Assembly (NCBI GenBank): GCA_020536535.1
Contig: JAHLWZ010000820.1
Span: forward strand, 49,106-113,105
Length of the DNA: 64,000 bases
From: Pelomyxa schiedti
Taxonomy: Eukaryota; Evosea; Pelobiontida; Pelomyxidae
Direction of reading: 5' to 3'
Shown here: one piece after another, positions 18,799 through 30,738 of the stretch
Layout of the letters: each line of letters begins with the position of its first letter
Position numbering within the stretch: the stretch's first letter is position 1
The notes under the pieces: generated by a model
Seen by the model: the letters and a program-made list of their open reading frames with translations, nothing else
What the model was told of the DNA's origin: nothing
The model's database searches: none
Made by a program: the position numbers and the translations under genes

Positions 18799-20388
18799 AT
18801 GGGTAACACCAGCGAGCCAGCAGTTTCCCACGAGGATTGCCGTGTCAAAGTGCGTATGCCTCTGCGGCACGTGCGATCCTACCAGGCCCTGTCCCTGTCT
18901 TGTGGCCGGCACCCTCGGCTGGGCCCCCGCAGCCCCGCCAGGCTCCTCGACCCGTCGTGCTTGCACCTGGTCTGCCGCTTCTTCTTCCGGCTGCCTCCCC
19001 ACGCCTTCCCCCCGCCCGGCTCCTGGGCCTCCTTCGGCCCGCTGGCCGTGGTGCACCGCCCCGGCTGGAGCTCCTCCACCGGCGGCGGCCTCGGCCTGGT
19101 CGACGTATCGGCCCCGGGGGCCGGCCGCTTGGACGTGCCGTGGGTGCTGAGCGTGCCCCCTGAGTCCCAGGCAAGGGCCTACTACACTTCCCAGGGAGAG
19201 GGGCTGGCGCAGGCCCTGTGGGCCGCTGCCGGCGGCCGCGGCGGGAGTGCCAAGCCGGAGGAGGCGAGGGACGTCTGCAGTTGCGCGACGGTGTGTGGCG
19301 TGGGGTGTTCATATAAAGAGGGCGGGATGAAGGTGGCCCTTGGGGAAGTGCGTAGGATCCCAAGAGACACGGAGGTGGTGGTGAGCCTGAGGCTGTGGAC
19401 TGGAAGGAGTTCGCGCCTTGGCTCTGGCTCGTGTGCCGCTGAACTGGCTGTGGTCACCGAGGTGGTGAGGCTGAGGAAATCGCGAGTAACAACTCTGGAA
19501 TATACTAGGCAGTTCGACGCTGTTAAGTGGTATGAGCATGCCAGTGCTTTGGTCTCGGTGACCCCCTGTGTTGATAAAATACATGTAGCAGTTGTAGATA
19601 CTTGTGAGTGCTTAAGCAGAGTTGAACACATCACTCTGGACCAAGATTGCTCATACAAGTGGCTTGTTAGCATGGGTCTTGGCACTGTGGGAACGAAACT
19701 TTGTGCTGTGTTTGTTATTATGTACACGGAATGGAATCACATTGACACAGAAGAGAAGCGTCAGGAAATGCCGTCTGGCTTGGACATACGCCACCACTGC
19801 GCTGTAGTATTTGATGTCAGAGCCATGGCTGTAATCGGTTCTATTGACAAAGAAGGGAACATAGCCACAGCAGAGTCTCTGCTACCAAAGAACCTTCCAA
19901 CAGGAGAATCATACGCCTACGCCGTCAGTGATTCTCTGGAATTGTTCATCTGCAGTTCCCGGGAACTCTTTATATGTGATATTCTGTCCACCCCAGTCTG
20001 CAGTCCACAGAGGAAACTTACCTTTGAGCGCGGAAGCTGGACTGGGTTACTATGCTTTCCCCAATCACAGCGGCCCACTCTTGTGTGCTACTCAACAAGG
20101 GATGTTTTCTTCCTTCAGGAAAACCCATCGGGATGGACAATTGAACCTGAGCCCTATGGTTTCACGTGTATGGCCGGAATGGTGCGAGCCGTTCAGCCGG
20201 TGTTTTCTTCTCGTCCTGTTGCCACCACCTCCACAGAACAAAGAGCGGGAACCAGTGTGCTGATTGCAGCAGGACAGAAGACTTACTTGTGGGATTGTTC
20301 CCCTGTTAGTGGTGGCATTGTAAACCATGGAACGTGGGAAATGTTGAGTTGCTATGGAAGAGAGAACCTCATTGTCCTCGATTTGTGA
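18799..20388 (+). CDS. Lineage-specific 529-aa protein, intronless
   Basis: A single open frame of 529 codons. The N-terminal quarter (about 18860-19290) is very GC-rich and encodes MPLRHVRSYQALSLSCGRHP, LGPRSPARLLDPSCLHLVCR, then a Pro/Gly-rich stretch. The rest returns to the local base composition and encodes beta-rich sequence with short hydrophobic strands (VVVSLRLWTG, KIHVAVVDTCECL, SVLIAAGQKTYLWDC), suggesting a propeller-like fold. I associate this style of N-terminus with large families in Pelomyxa-like amoebae, but that is recollection only. The start could be 18799 or ATG 18859. At the stop the sequence GATTTGTGAGT also forms a perfect donor, and a strong T-rich acceptor (TTTTCATACAG, ending near 20483) could add a short exon that would overlap the USP gene antisense. 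It converges on the USP gene. Confidence 0.7.
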   Translation: MGNTSEPAVSHEDCRVKVRMPLRHVRSYQALSLSCGRHPRLGPRSPARLLDPSCLHLVCRFFFRLPPHAFPPPGSWASFGPLAVVHRPGWSSSTGGGLGLVDVSAPGAGRLDVPWVLSVPPESQARAYYTSQGEGLAQALWAAAGGRGGSAKPEEARDVCSCATVCGVGCSYKEGGMKVALGEVRRIPRDTEVVVSLRLWTGRSSRLGSGSCAAELAVVTEVVRLRKSRVTTLEYTRQFDAVKWYEHASALVSVTPCVDKIHVAVVDTCECLSRVEHITLDQDCSYKWLVSMGLGTVGTKLCAVFVIMYTEWNHIDTEEKRQEMPSGLDIRHHCAVVFDVRAMAVIGSIDKEGNIATAESLLPKNLPTGESYAYAVSDSLELFICSSRELFICDILSTPVCSPQRKLTFERGSWTGLLCFPQSQRPTLVCYSTRDVFFLQENPSGWTIEPEPYGFTCMAGMVRAVQPVFSSRPVATTSTEQRAGTSVLIAAGQKTYLWDCSPVSGGIVNHGTWEMLSCYGRENLIVLDL

Positions 20389-20495
20389 GTTGCCAAACCC
20401 AGAAGGAAAAGAAAACAACATCAAAAAAAGGTGCCCGCCGTGTTGCTGCGGGTAATAATAGCTTTACTTTTCTTTTCATACAGATTTAGGTGCTA

Positions 20496-23400
20496 TCAGC
20501 ACACAAAGTGCCAGTTGGCTGGAGCAAGCACTTTGTTCAGTTTTTCTTTTTGCTGGAGGAAAACGAGTCTGAATCCTGAGTCCTTGGTGGCCAGTCTGGC
20601 TATCAGTCCACCTAAGAATTTGATTGTGTCTTTGCACAACACCGGGTCTTGCTTGTTCAACTCAACCTTGATGGCCTTCATCACTGCTTTGCAGCGCCAG
20701 TCTTTCAGGGGGTCACTCAAGGAAAGGAAGACCTTCATGGCCTTGTAATAAGGCTTGAATAGAATCAGGTCCATTCCCATTCGGGCCATTCCCTCTGCAA
20801 AGACTTCACAGAGTTTCTGACTGCGGTCTTTGTTGCCCAGGCAAAGTGTGTTGATTAGAGAGGATACAGAAGATGGTGAAGCATTGTCCCGTATTAATTT
20901 TCCCCAGAAATTCTGTTACAGTAAATATACAGAAGTAAAGGGGTTGTAAAATACTTTGTCCAAAAGTGCAAGTAGGTCCTTCATGGGAAGGCATGCAGCA
21001 GGAGTTGCTTCAACTCCTGCAGTTTCCTCTGTAGTGCCTTTAACTGGTGTGACAGTAGGTGTGACCGTGGGTGTTCCAGAATCCGAGGATTCCCCCTCAG
21101 CAGGTAAATCGGGAAGTGCTACTGATGACAAAAGCATGGGGAGTGTTTCAATTAGATGGACTAAATACCGACTGCTAGCAAATGGGCTGGAGTAAGGCTA
21201 GGGAACCATGAGAAAACGTTTAGTTTGACATACATACCAAATAGGGTGGGGCAGGTGGAATGGCTCCTGGGGCCTTGGGTGGTGGAGGTGCTGGGGGAGC
21301 CCCCAAGGTTGTTTCTGTGGTTGAACTTGTGGTTGTGGGTTGAGGAGTTTCAGTGCTTGTGGTTGCACTTGGGGCTGTTGGTGCGGGCGGTGGGGGCAGG
21401 AGTGAAGTGTATTCTTTACCAAGGAAGTAGCTGATTGCGGCACTGACAAATGAACGTTGGAATATCAAGTAATGTTTCTTTTTAGTTTTGGGTTTTGTTG
21501 TAGTTTTTGTTAAAAAGTACCTGCTCAGTGCCTAGTTTGGCGAATTGTAAAACTATCGCAAACATTTCCTGAGCAAAACGGGATTTTGATCTGGCACTTT
21601 TGAACTGCCATGCCATTAAGAGGAATATAGGAAGTACGTACATACCAAGGAAAAAATGGTGTTGAGGAAGTTGATGACAATACTGTTGGCTTCTTCTTTA
21701 GGTATGCCACCAGGGGAAGTAACCTTTGGGTTGTTAAAATGATATAGCTGCCTGGTTGAGAGAAATCGTGCCAGTTGAGTAATCGAATGCATCACAAGTT
21801 CCACGGAAGACTGTCTCGCACGTTCAAGAGGACAATAAATAAAGAGCTTTTTCAAAAAGTCTCTATTTTCGACAAGGAAGGGAAGGAACCACATATTGGC
21901 CTGTAGAAGTGTCATTTTTTTCCTCAATAAGAGCTACTCAAAACCTGCTCACAAGACAGCAGTGATTTGATACGATGGATCCAGGCTAAAAATAGAGGTT
22001 TATCTTTAGCTCTGGCATACACCAGGAAACAAAATTTAAGGGAAAATTTGAGAGTTTCAATGTACGCCTCTGAATTATTGGTGAATATACGAATTTCCAT
22101 AGAGTATCTTACTGTGCTCGGGATGGTTTGTGTAGATTTTCATTAAATCCCAAATGAAGTTGAGGTAATCGGGGTGAAATATCTGCTTCTTTAGAATGAG
22201 AGCACAATTATCAACCCAAATTCTCTTTGCCAAGAATTTTGGAATGCCAGCTTTGCTCATGTCATACAAGTTCATATCTACCGTTTCAGTGGTTGATGAT
22301 GTAGTCGTTGATGTAGTGGCTGCTGTAAGGGTTGGCGGAGGTGAAGCTGTAGTTCCGGTTTCTACTTGGTTGTCGCTGGTTTCAGGTTGAGCAGATGACG
22401 ACTCAGGGGGGGGTTTTGGAGCTGGGGATGGTGGAGGTGGAGGCAGTATTGGTTCGACTGTATGCTCGCGATTTGTGGATGGATGCACTCGTTGATAGAA
22501 GAGAATATAGGCGTTGTTTATTTTAGCTCGGGTTTGCTGCACGTATCGTTGCTCCGATGCATCCCATACATTAACATCTTCGTAGCCGCCAAAACACTCA
22601 TTTGGTATTTGTTTGGGGTCGAAGGGCATGACAAGTGTATCATTGAACTCAAACCATCGGGTATAAGGGGGTGTAGTTTCTCTGTGAAGAGAATAATAAT
22701 GACCACTATCAGCAGTTCCCTATAGATCGGGTTTGAACAGGAACAAATACAAATATCCTTACCTGGTGAACAACTATACCCACTAATTCATACTGGTAGT
22801 ACCAGGAAGGATGCTGTGGTGGTGCTGTGGAACCACTTTCACGTCTCTCCACACCATCTCGTGTATACGGTTCCATGTTGAGTTGCATGGGAAACTCACA
22901 AGAGTCGTTGATTTTAATGTTTCTCATTAACTCCATCTTGAAGGAAATGAGTTATCCCACTAACTTACAGTTTTGAACCTTAAATTCAAAGCGTTTTAGG
23001 TGCAACAAAAGCATATGCGGAAGGGTTTCTACACAAGCTCGTTTGAGTGTGTCAACCCTCTTATTGCATGTTTCGCACTTCCAGGCGTTGTCTCCTGCCA
23101 ATAACTCTCCCTCGATAAACAGGTTCAGTGCCTCCTACGTTTTGTTGCTTTGTGAGTACAGGTTTTTTTTTTTCTGTGTGAGTACCTGTATGTTTTTTTT
23201 ATTCTTTATCTCAACACTGAGGGAATAGAAATTTTCCTCGCGTCGAGAGGCATGTGAACATTCTTTCGGAATCAGCTGTTGTGACAGCGTTCCAGAGAAT
23301 ACTTGTTTCAGCAAGTCTTTCTTTAAGGGAGTTAGTCGGGGGAATGAATGGACTTATCACCTGTGATGGGATTTTCTTCAATGTGGTTTCCATCTTATCA

Positions 23401-26400
23401 AACACCATGTTGAAGAATTCATTTGCATCCATTTGTTGATTGGTGTTTACAGGGTTCCCTTCAAAGTCCTATTTTGAGGGTTTACTTTTTTTTCTCCCAC
23501 ACTCTCATACCTTGATGGTGGTGCAAAACGGGGCAGTATCATAGGCCCTCTTTAAGCTCTCTTGTAGATTTGAAAAGAGTATCTGCAACTGCGTGAGTAC
23601 ATCCCATGCCCCTGAAGTATTATCATTTTCTTTGGTTAACTCGGCTACTCCTTCAATTGACAAAATGCCCCTCCTGAAACCTGAATAGAACTGTGAAAAA
23701 AAAAAAAAAAAGAGAAGTCAACAGGGTGCCTACATGGAATATGGAAAAGCTGCTGAAGCAAAGAATTCATGTAGCAAGTGGCCCCTTGGTTCCTCAGACC
23801 AACAAATCCCCACTGACTCCGCTCATTGTCCATGGGGTGGTAGGACCAATCAATACCCATGTCGAGTTTTGCAAGTTGTTCATCAATGAAGTGAACAAGT
23901 TCCTTTTTTTTTGTCATAAAAAAATCGAGGGGAAAAGGGGAATCACAAAAAAGTTATCTGGGTTTATGCGACTGAATTCCAGAAGTAAACGATAAGCAGC
24001 ACGTCTGCTCTCATCTGTTTTGCACTTGGGGAGACCAAGTTGTCTAATACAATGGTAAGGACTAAGGCAAAGAGCCAGGAAGTTACCCAAATTTCTTGAA
24101 ATTTGGGACTTTAAATAGACAGTTTCTGAAAAGTTCTCGCACAAATCCTGTTCTAGGGAAGGAATTTTTTGTGAGGACAGAGAAGATTGTTGGAAAAGCA
24201 ACTTGAATTTGTATTTTTGATATAGCGTCAGTAGCAGTGACAATAACCCCGTAAAAACTTGATCGGTTAAGGAGGAAGAGGACTCCTAATTGAGTTGGCT
24301 TATATCCTGCGATTTTCGAGCACCACTACATACTTCACAAGGTGGATGTTCGATCATTTTTTGTGCAACAGTTTGTGCAACAGCCACTGGATTATCAATA
24401 TTTGTTACATCAACCCCATCCACTTGAACAAGAAGGAGGTCACACATAAGGCAGAAAAATTTTTTACATGTTGTTTTGTACCTTAAGAAAAAAAAAGTAG
24501 AGGATGTATTCAGTAAGAGATGTAAAAGGAGCGGGGCATACACATCCACACTGTTCAGCATTAATAGCATAATTTTGAGAAAGAAAGCAACTGGGTGCTC
24601 CATATCTCCTTTCGGCTGGAAGAACTGAGATAAGAGAAAGGCTGAAGCTTCGTACCAGTATCTTGAAATTCACACATATTCGGAAAATATATTCTGCAAC
24701 CTCACTTCGCAGCTTATTTTGTGGAGCAACAAGGAGAACAGATTGGAGCCAATCATCTTCCTCCTGTGTCAGCCAACGAAATAAAATCGTGCACATTGAT
24801 GCATCTTTTTGTATTGCCAGAGAAATAAGTTGCATTCCCATCATGGCAGCATCGCCGTCTCCGTCATCATCACAAAGTGCCGATCGAGGGTCTCTTATTG
24901 ATGCCCGAGTTACTACCAGAAAGCAAATAAGGTCATTAGAGTAAAATGGATATAACACAAGACTAAATACACGCTAAAGCCCGGAGAAGCTGGAGAATTT
25001 TGCAAATAAATTCCGCAGTTACAATACTTGTTGCACTTTCACGTAAGATTGAAATGGGTTCTTTAGGAGGGGACGTAGTCACTGAAGAGCTAGACGGTGG
25101 TGATGATTTTTCTATTGTTGCATCAACAAAATTCTCCATCACTCAATATCAGTACCAGTGAGCAGAAAATGAAGATTTGATAAAGTCAGGTGAAAGCTCT
25201 TTCGGCAGCCCACACTTGGAAAAGAGCGGTCCATTTCCATGAGAATTTTAACAAGTTGAGTAAGGCCACCCTTGGTAATGAAAGATTCTTGCCATTTCAC
25301 TGTTGCTAACTAGAAAGAGAACTTAGAGGGAAAGGAAAAAGGAGACCAACCTGTGACTTGATACATGAATTAATAACTTGCAAGGAATACAAAAGGAGGT
25401 ATGGTTTTGCCGGATTTAGAGCTTCTGACCAGTTTAAAAATGGAGGAGTTGCCGTATCAGTACTTAGTAGCATATCCAGTAATTCCCAACACTGCAAATG
25501 ATTTGTGTGCCGAAGATTTAATGGGGAAACCCTACCTGATACCCAATCTTGTCACCAGCTGGACCTTCTAGATTCATTTGAAGGAGTTTTTGTAAGATCT
25601 CAAAATTTTTGGGCTGGGAAAGGATGTTGATTGGATGGCCAGGATCTTTCGTTCCTGAATTTGTTGCAGTTGTCCCTCGATTGACTGTCTCCTGTAGAAG
25701 AGGTTAACATCATTACAGCTAGGGCAAAACATCGCACTTCATGGAGCTCAGAACTTCTTGGCGGTAACCCGACAAAAGTATTTGCCAGATTACCTATGTG
25801 TGAATTGATTGCTTCCATTGTTTCTGTCTGGACCAGAAAAGGAGATAAGAAAATAGGGAAAAAAAAATTGTAGAGAAACCTCCTGGACAGCTTCATATTT
25901 AACATAGATAAGTGATTGCTCTCTTATTGTGTCCACAGTTCTGTTGTCTTCCTTTAATTCCTTGCCATTTAGAAACAAGGTCACTTTTGGCTTTGGAAGT
26001 GTAACGCCTTGAATTCCCTCATACAAACTTATTTGAAGTGGTTGTGGTATAGAATTGGCAACTTTTGTCCTACAGGAATCTTAGATGGAAATAGAGAGAG
26101 CCAAGAAACCGTAATGCGGCAATGGTATCTGTAGAAAAAATCCCAGTAACCATGAGATTTCCGGGTGCTTTTTTAAAAACTGGAGTCATAGCTTTTCTCT
26201 TGGGCTCTTCAGGAGGGTGAATATATTCCAGTTGCTGGAAATTTGTGAGACTCGAAGAACTTGGGTTTTGGACACACCACTAGATCTTTGTTCGATTTAG
26301 AAAAAAATTTGCCCCATTTACTGGTGTCAGCTTTTTCTTTGGCTTTGGGATCATCCAGTTGGAAAAATAGCTTCATTGGGGAGCCCAGTGGTGAACTAAC

Positions 26401-29400
26401 TTTTGCAATTGCCGTGTTTCTTGCTGTGAGATCTTCCCATTCTTGAATGTAGCTTTTAAGAAGCAGTAAACAGCGTTGTAACTCCGTATTAGCATGTTTG
26501 TGTCGTGTTAAGACAGCTTCATCAACAGGTTTTGCTGTATCAGATTCAAGTTCAGAGATTGTACACGTTATATGGTCCAGTGTGGACTTGATGTAGAACT
26601 CCCTGAACTGTGCTCGTTGTCGAGGTTTTGCATCATTGAGTATCTGAAAGATATTATGCCTATCCACATATAAAAAAAAAGGGCACTACATAGAGGTGGA
26701 GATTATTAAGTAAATGAATTGCCATTAAGGCCACATCTTCATCCATTGCACCCATAGCAATAGCACGAAGAGTATCTTCCCCACTCAAAAAAGATTAAAA
26801 AGAAATAAAAGATGGTGTACTTACTTGAGTGACTGCGCAATGGCATAAAATTCGGGTTCAACTGCCTTCTGAGACTCTTCTTCTTGCTCAGTCCTAATCA
26901 GCTCCGCTTTGAAGTTGATGTAGAGGAAAAAGCGCCTAAAAAGTGCAAAGAGGGTTTTTGATATCCCAGAGCAGTCTAGAGACTTGGCCATTTTATCAAA
27001 AAGATGTAGCACTACTGGGTCACTGAAGGCGGTGATACTGGGATCCTCACCCCATGTGGTCCAGAAACTACCAGCTGAGTAATATTAGTTTCAAATCGCA
27101 GTACTGTAAGATAACTTTTTGGCTGCAGGGCCTCCGCCGGAACGGAAGTGTTAGCAAGCCATGAATAAAAAAGTTCACGCTCTTCCCAAGTCAAAGTAGT
27201 TGACACTAACGCCTCCCATAGAGCATCCACCTGAAGAGAATTAACAGAGTTACAGGTATGGCTGTAGGAGTCACCTGTGGTTCAGATAAACTAAGAAAGC
27301 CATTGTGTACAATGAATTGCAGGAATTCCAAACGGAATTTAAGTTGTTCAAGATGAGGAAATTCCCCATCCAAAATAGCAGAATTCAAGGAAGGTTTTGG
27401 GCTTCGTGGGTCTCCTCCCTTAAGAATTGATTGATTACGAAAAGTTGAGAGAAAATACAGCACACCAAAGTGGCTGCTTTGTCTACAGCTGCTTTTTTGT
27501 AAACAACAATATCTTGTATTACTTTGTCTAGAAGGTTATAATTCCTATTCAAGGTCTCAATTATTTTGCTTCGGCGCTTGACAGGGAATGTTCCTATTTT
27601 TCTGCTGTGAGGACATTTTCTTGTAGGAACTGGCACACCAATGACTTCTTGGAGTACTTGAAAAGAAATCCACACTTTTTGCCTCTGACCGACGTTTTCA
27701 GCAGCAAAGTATAAATATTTCAGTCGCATTCTGAGAGAAGATTAAAAACCACCTAAAATGTCAAACAAAAAAATATACTGTTCAGGTAGACTGTCAGAGT
27801 CCTTCAACAATTCAAGTAGATACTCAAATGCTTTGTCAGCAATTGATGTCTGTATCCTGGCTTCAGTCTTCATGGCCAATTTCCACAAAACCTCCACACC
27901 ATCTGGTAAATCAGACACACTCTTTGTTCCTACCACCTCCTGGGTGAATTTTTTAAGGAAGGCAATCGACTCGATATCATGTTCCTCGAGTGGAATTTGC
28001 TTGATTTTATTGCAGAGGTCAGTTACGAGTGGTGCTACAGGTCATTAGCATGCACAAGAGATTCTTGGAGGCAATAACCAGAAAGAGTAGGAACAAGTTG
28101 CAGCAAGGTCGAAAAAACTGCATGCTTAATTGACTCATGCTTTCCCTGTGTAAAGCATCAAACACTCAATGAAAGTGAGCGTTCCACATACCACAGCCTG
28201 TGACCAGATTCTTGAAATGTGACTTGTGGCAAGCAGTGTCGTATACTTAGTATAAAACACAAGAACGTCGGCACCGTTTCGAATAAGTTCGGGATGTGTA
28301 AAATCACAAACTTTATCAAGGATGTGATGTTCTTCAAACTTAGTTACAAGGTACCTGCATGGTAAAAAAAAAAAAAGTCAACTTGTATTTCAAGAAACAA
28401 TAAAACACACTTGGGTGCAATTTGCCGTGGTGGGGGTGGGGGAGGAGGTTTGGCATTGGGACCTGCCCACTGTCCACTCATATAATACATTGCATAGGTT
28501 TTTAGTCTGTTTTCGGTTGGCTCGGTTCTTTGTATCATCTTCCTGAGAAGCTGTAGCAGAGTTATTTTGTTGCCGTTAAGCTGCCTCCCACCCACTGTGT
28601 TTGCAGTATTCAACAACCTTAAGGCCACGGAACCGCGCTTCTAAGCCTGACGAATCAAAATTGGTGAAAGCTATATCCAGTGTACAAGCATCTTTAGCAA
28701 TGCTAACACGCTCTGGATCAAAGAGTATTTTCATGGTCTCGGTAGTATTTTTCATGCACTAGTATTTGTTAAATGTGTTAGGGATAAACAGGATACCTCC
28801 TTGAACGCTTGTCTTGTTGGAATATTCATTTCTTGTTTTCCCAAAACAGGAAGTTGAGCAAATGCTACTTTGGCAAGTTTTGGTACAAATGGGTCAGCAA
28901 ATTGGGGAAGGAAACATTCACTGCACTGTGCAGGGGAATGAGCAATTGAATGTGCTGTGAGAAGAGAAGAGAGACATATTTCACAGCACGTAGTAGGTAT
29001 CGTGTGATTTCCACATTTGGTGGAGGAGTGGTGGCCTGTAGCCTCTCCAATATTTTCTCAAATCCATTCAATTTGCCAAAGTAATTTATCATGTCAATGT
29101 AATCAGGATGCAAATCCTTCCTCTAGTGTTTTGTTAGTGTAAAATGGGAAGAGCCACCTTGCCTTGATGTTTGCATAATTCATTGGTGGCCGCTCATGAG
29201 GCTCTTCAGGAGGAGGTGCTGTTTGTTGTGCGACGGCTTGAGCAAGAGTGATAGTGCCAGGCTTTCCATTCCCCTCAGGTGGTGTAGGTGTAGGTGCTGG
29301 GGGAGTGCTTGTAGGCTAAAATAAAATAAGAAACGCAGTTAACTTGATGAACTACTTTGGACATCTTCTGTAAATGAAGCTTTTCATTCGAGGTAAGTTC

Positions 29401-30538
29401 TTTCCAATAAACTTGCCCAGAAAAAAAAATTCTACTCAGTGTTGCAGTGAGGTCCAACATCTACAAAAGACACCTCAGAAAAAGTGCTCACATTCTTAGG
29501 ATGCTTACATCATCCATCATCTTAAGCACAATTATTCTCAATGACCCTTCCAAAATTTTCAAAATTAGGCCTCTGTAAGGATATTGAAAGTCCCTAAAAA
29601 ATTAACATTAACAATAATTGAATTGGTTTACGGAACTATACTTTCTGGATAATATTGCAGCAACACATTTAGGAACACCATTTGAGGCAAAAATTTTTGC
29701 TGGCTCAGGGTCCATTTTATTTGTCTCAAATTGTTCGATTTCACGGATAAAATCTTGCATTATCATGGTGGGTGTATTTTCTTCAAGATTGTCAACCACT
29801 ATACTGGAAAAACGCACCAGAAACCTATTTTCAGTGCTGCTTCAACTCTGATATAATGAATTTTCAAATCCTGCAATGGATCATCTTCAAATGTAAGTCA
29901 GAAACCAGGGGAACAATGGGAAGGTTGTCGCACAAGTAAACAAAGGAATAGGCTAGACGCAATTATACCCTACCAATTGTTTGTGCTGAACTCCTTGAGC
30001 CAGGCTTTCCATCCACATCCCCAGGGGCTGCCGTGGGACCTTGCACTGGTGGAGGACAATTTGGTGGTGGCGTACTTGGCGGGGGGATAGTGACTGGGGT
30101 TTCGTTTGTGGCTGGTGTTTCATTTGGTGCTGAAGTTTCAGTGGGAGCAGGAGATGCAACTTGTGTAGAAGTGGTAGAATTTAGAGGAGGTGGAGACGTG
30201 GAAGGGGAGTGATGTGAGTGCTTCTTGTGGTGGTGCCTTCGTGAAGGCTCTTTGGTTGTGTCATTCGCGTTTCCTCCGTCGTTTTCTTTATGAGAGTGAC
30301 GTGAGTGTGAAGACTCTGCACCACCCGACGAGGATGATGTTGTGCGACTCAAGCCAGACTCTGACTCTGGTGGTCGTGTTGCGGGTGACTGGGCATCACC
30401 GTGAGGATCTACGACATGGTCCGGATCTCCGTTCTCACTCGTTTTTCCCTCATTGTTGTCCGTTGTTTCCCGTGTTGCGTCGTTTCCTTCGTCGCGAGAG
30501 TGAGAGCTCTCGTGCAACTCGCTCCCACTGTTCGACAT
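20496..30538 (-). CDS. Giant ubiquitin-specific protease (USP9X/USP24/USP34 type)
   Basis: A 10-kb, many-intron gene for a very large deubiquitinase, several times the size of its neighbours (exact length not counted). It starts at ATG 30538 with a Ser/His/Pro-rich disordered region (RRHHHKKHSHH, poly-Pro), then a long helical-repeat-like region (about 29900-26200). A ubiquitin-like segment follows at about 26026-25880 (KVTLFLNGKELKEDNRTVD), then more helices and the C19 peptidase core. The Cys box GFVGLRNQGATCYMNSLLQQ has its cysteine near 23775. The middle core includes MDANEFFNMVFDKME and FPMQLNMEPYTRDG. The His box is GTADSGHYYSL (near 22710), followed by WFEFND and PNECFGG, the last two being typical of the USP9X/USP34 group. 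Cys, His and Asn/Asp are all present, so it is predicted active. A Pro/Thr-rich insert follows the core, and the C-terminal helical region ends at TGA 20496. Exact exon list not resolved. Confidence 0.88.
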
Positions 30539-30738
30539 TTCTCACGTCGAGATCTCTTCTGCGGCCGCGCGCGTCCAACGCCTTGTTGGTTTTTTTTTTT
30601 TTGTATTCGCTTTTTTACGCTAAGAGCCCACGAGCGTTTCAAAACCAAAAAAGACAAAAAATAAAGGTAAACAACGTGGGCAAGGGCTAACAGATCCAAC
30701 CAAAACGAAAAAAAAAAAGTGCAGGCAACCACTGCCAA

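Noticed and set aside
18845-19363. Minus-strand 172-codon Arg/Pro/Gly-rich ORF
   Set aside because: Shadow of the GC-rich first quarter of the 529-codon plus-strand gene; composition only, no motif.
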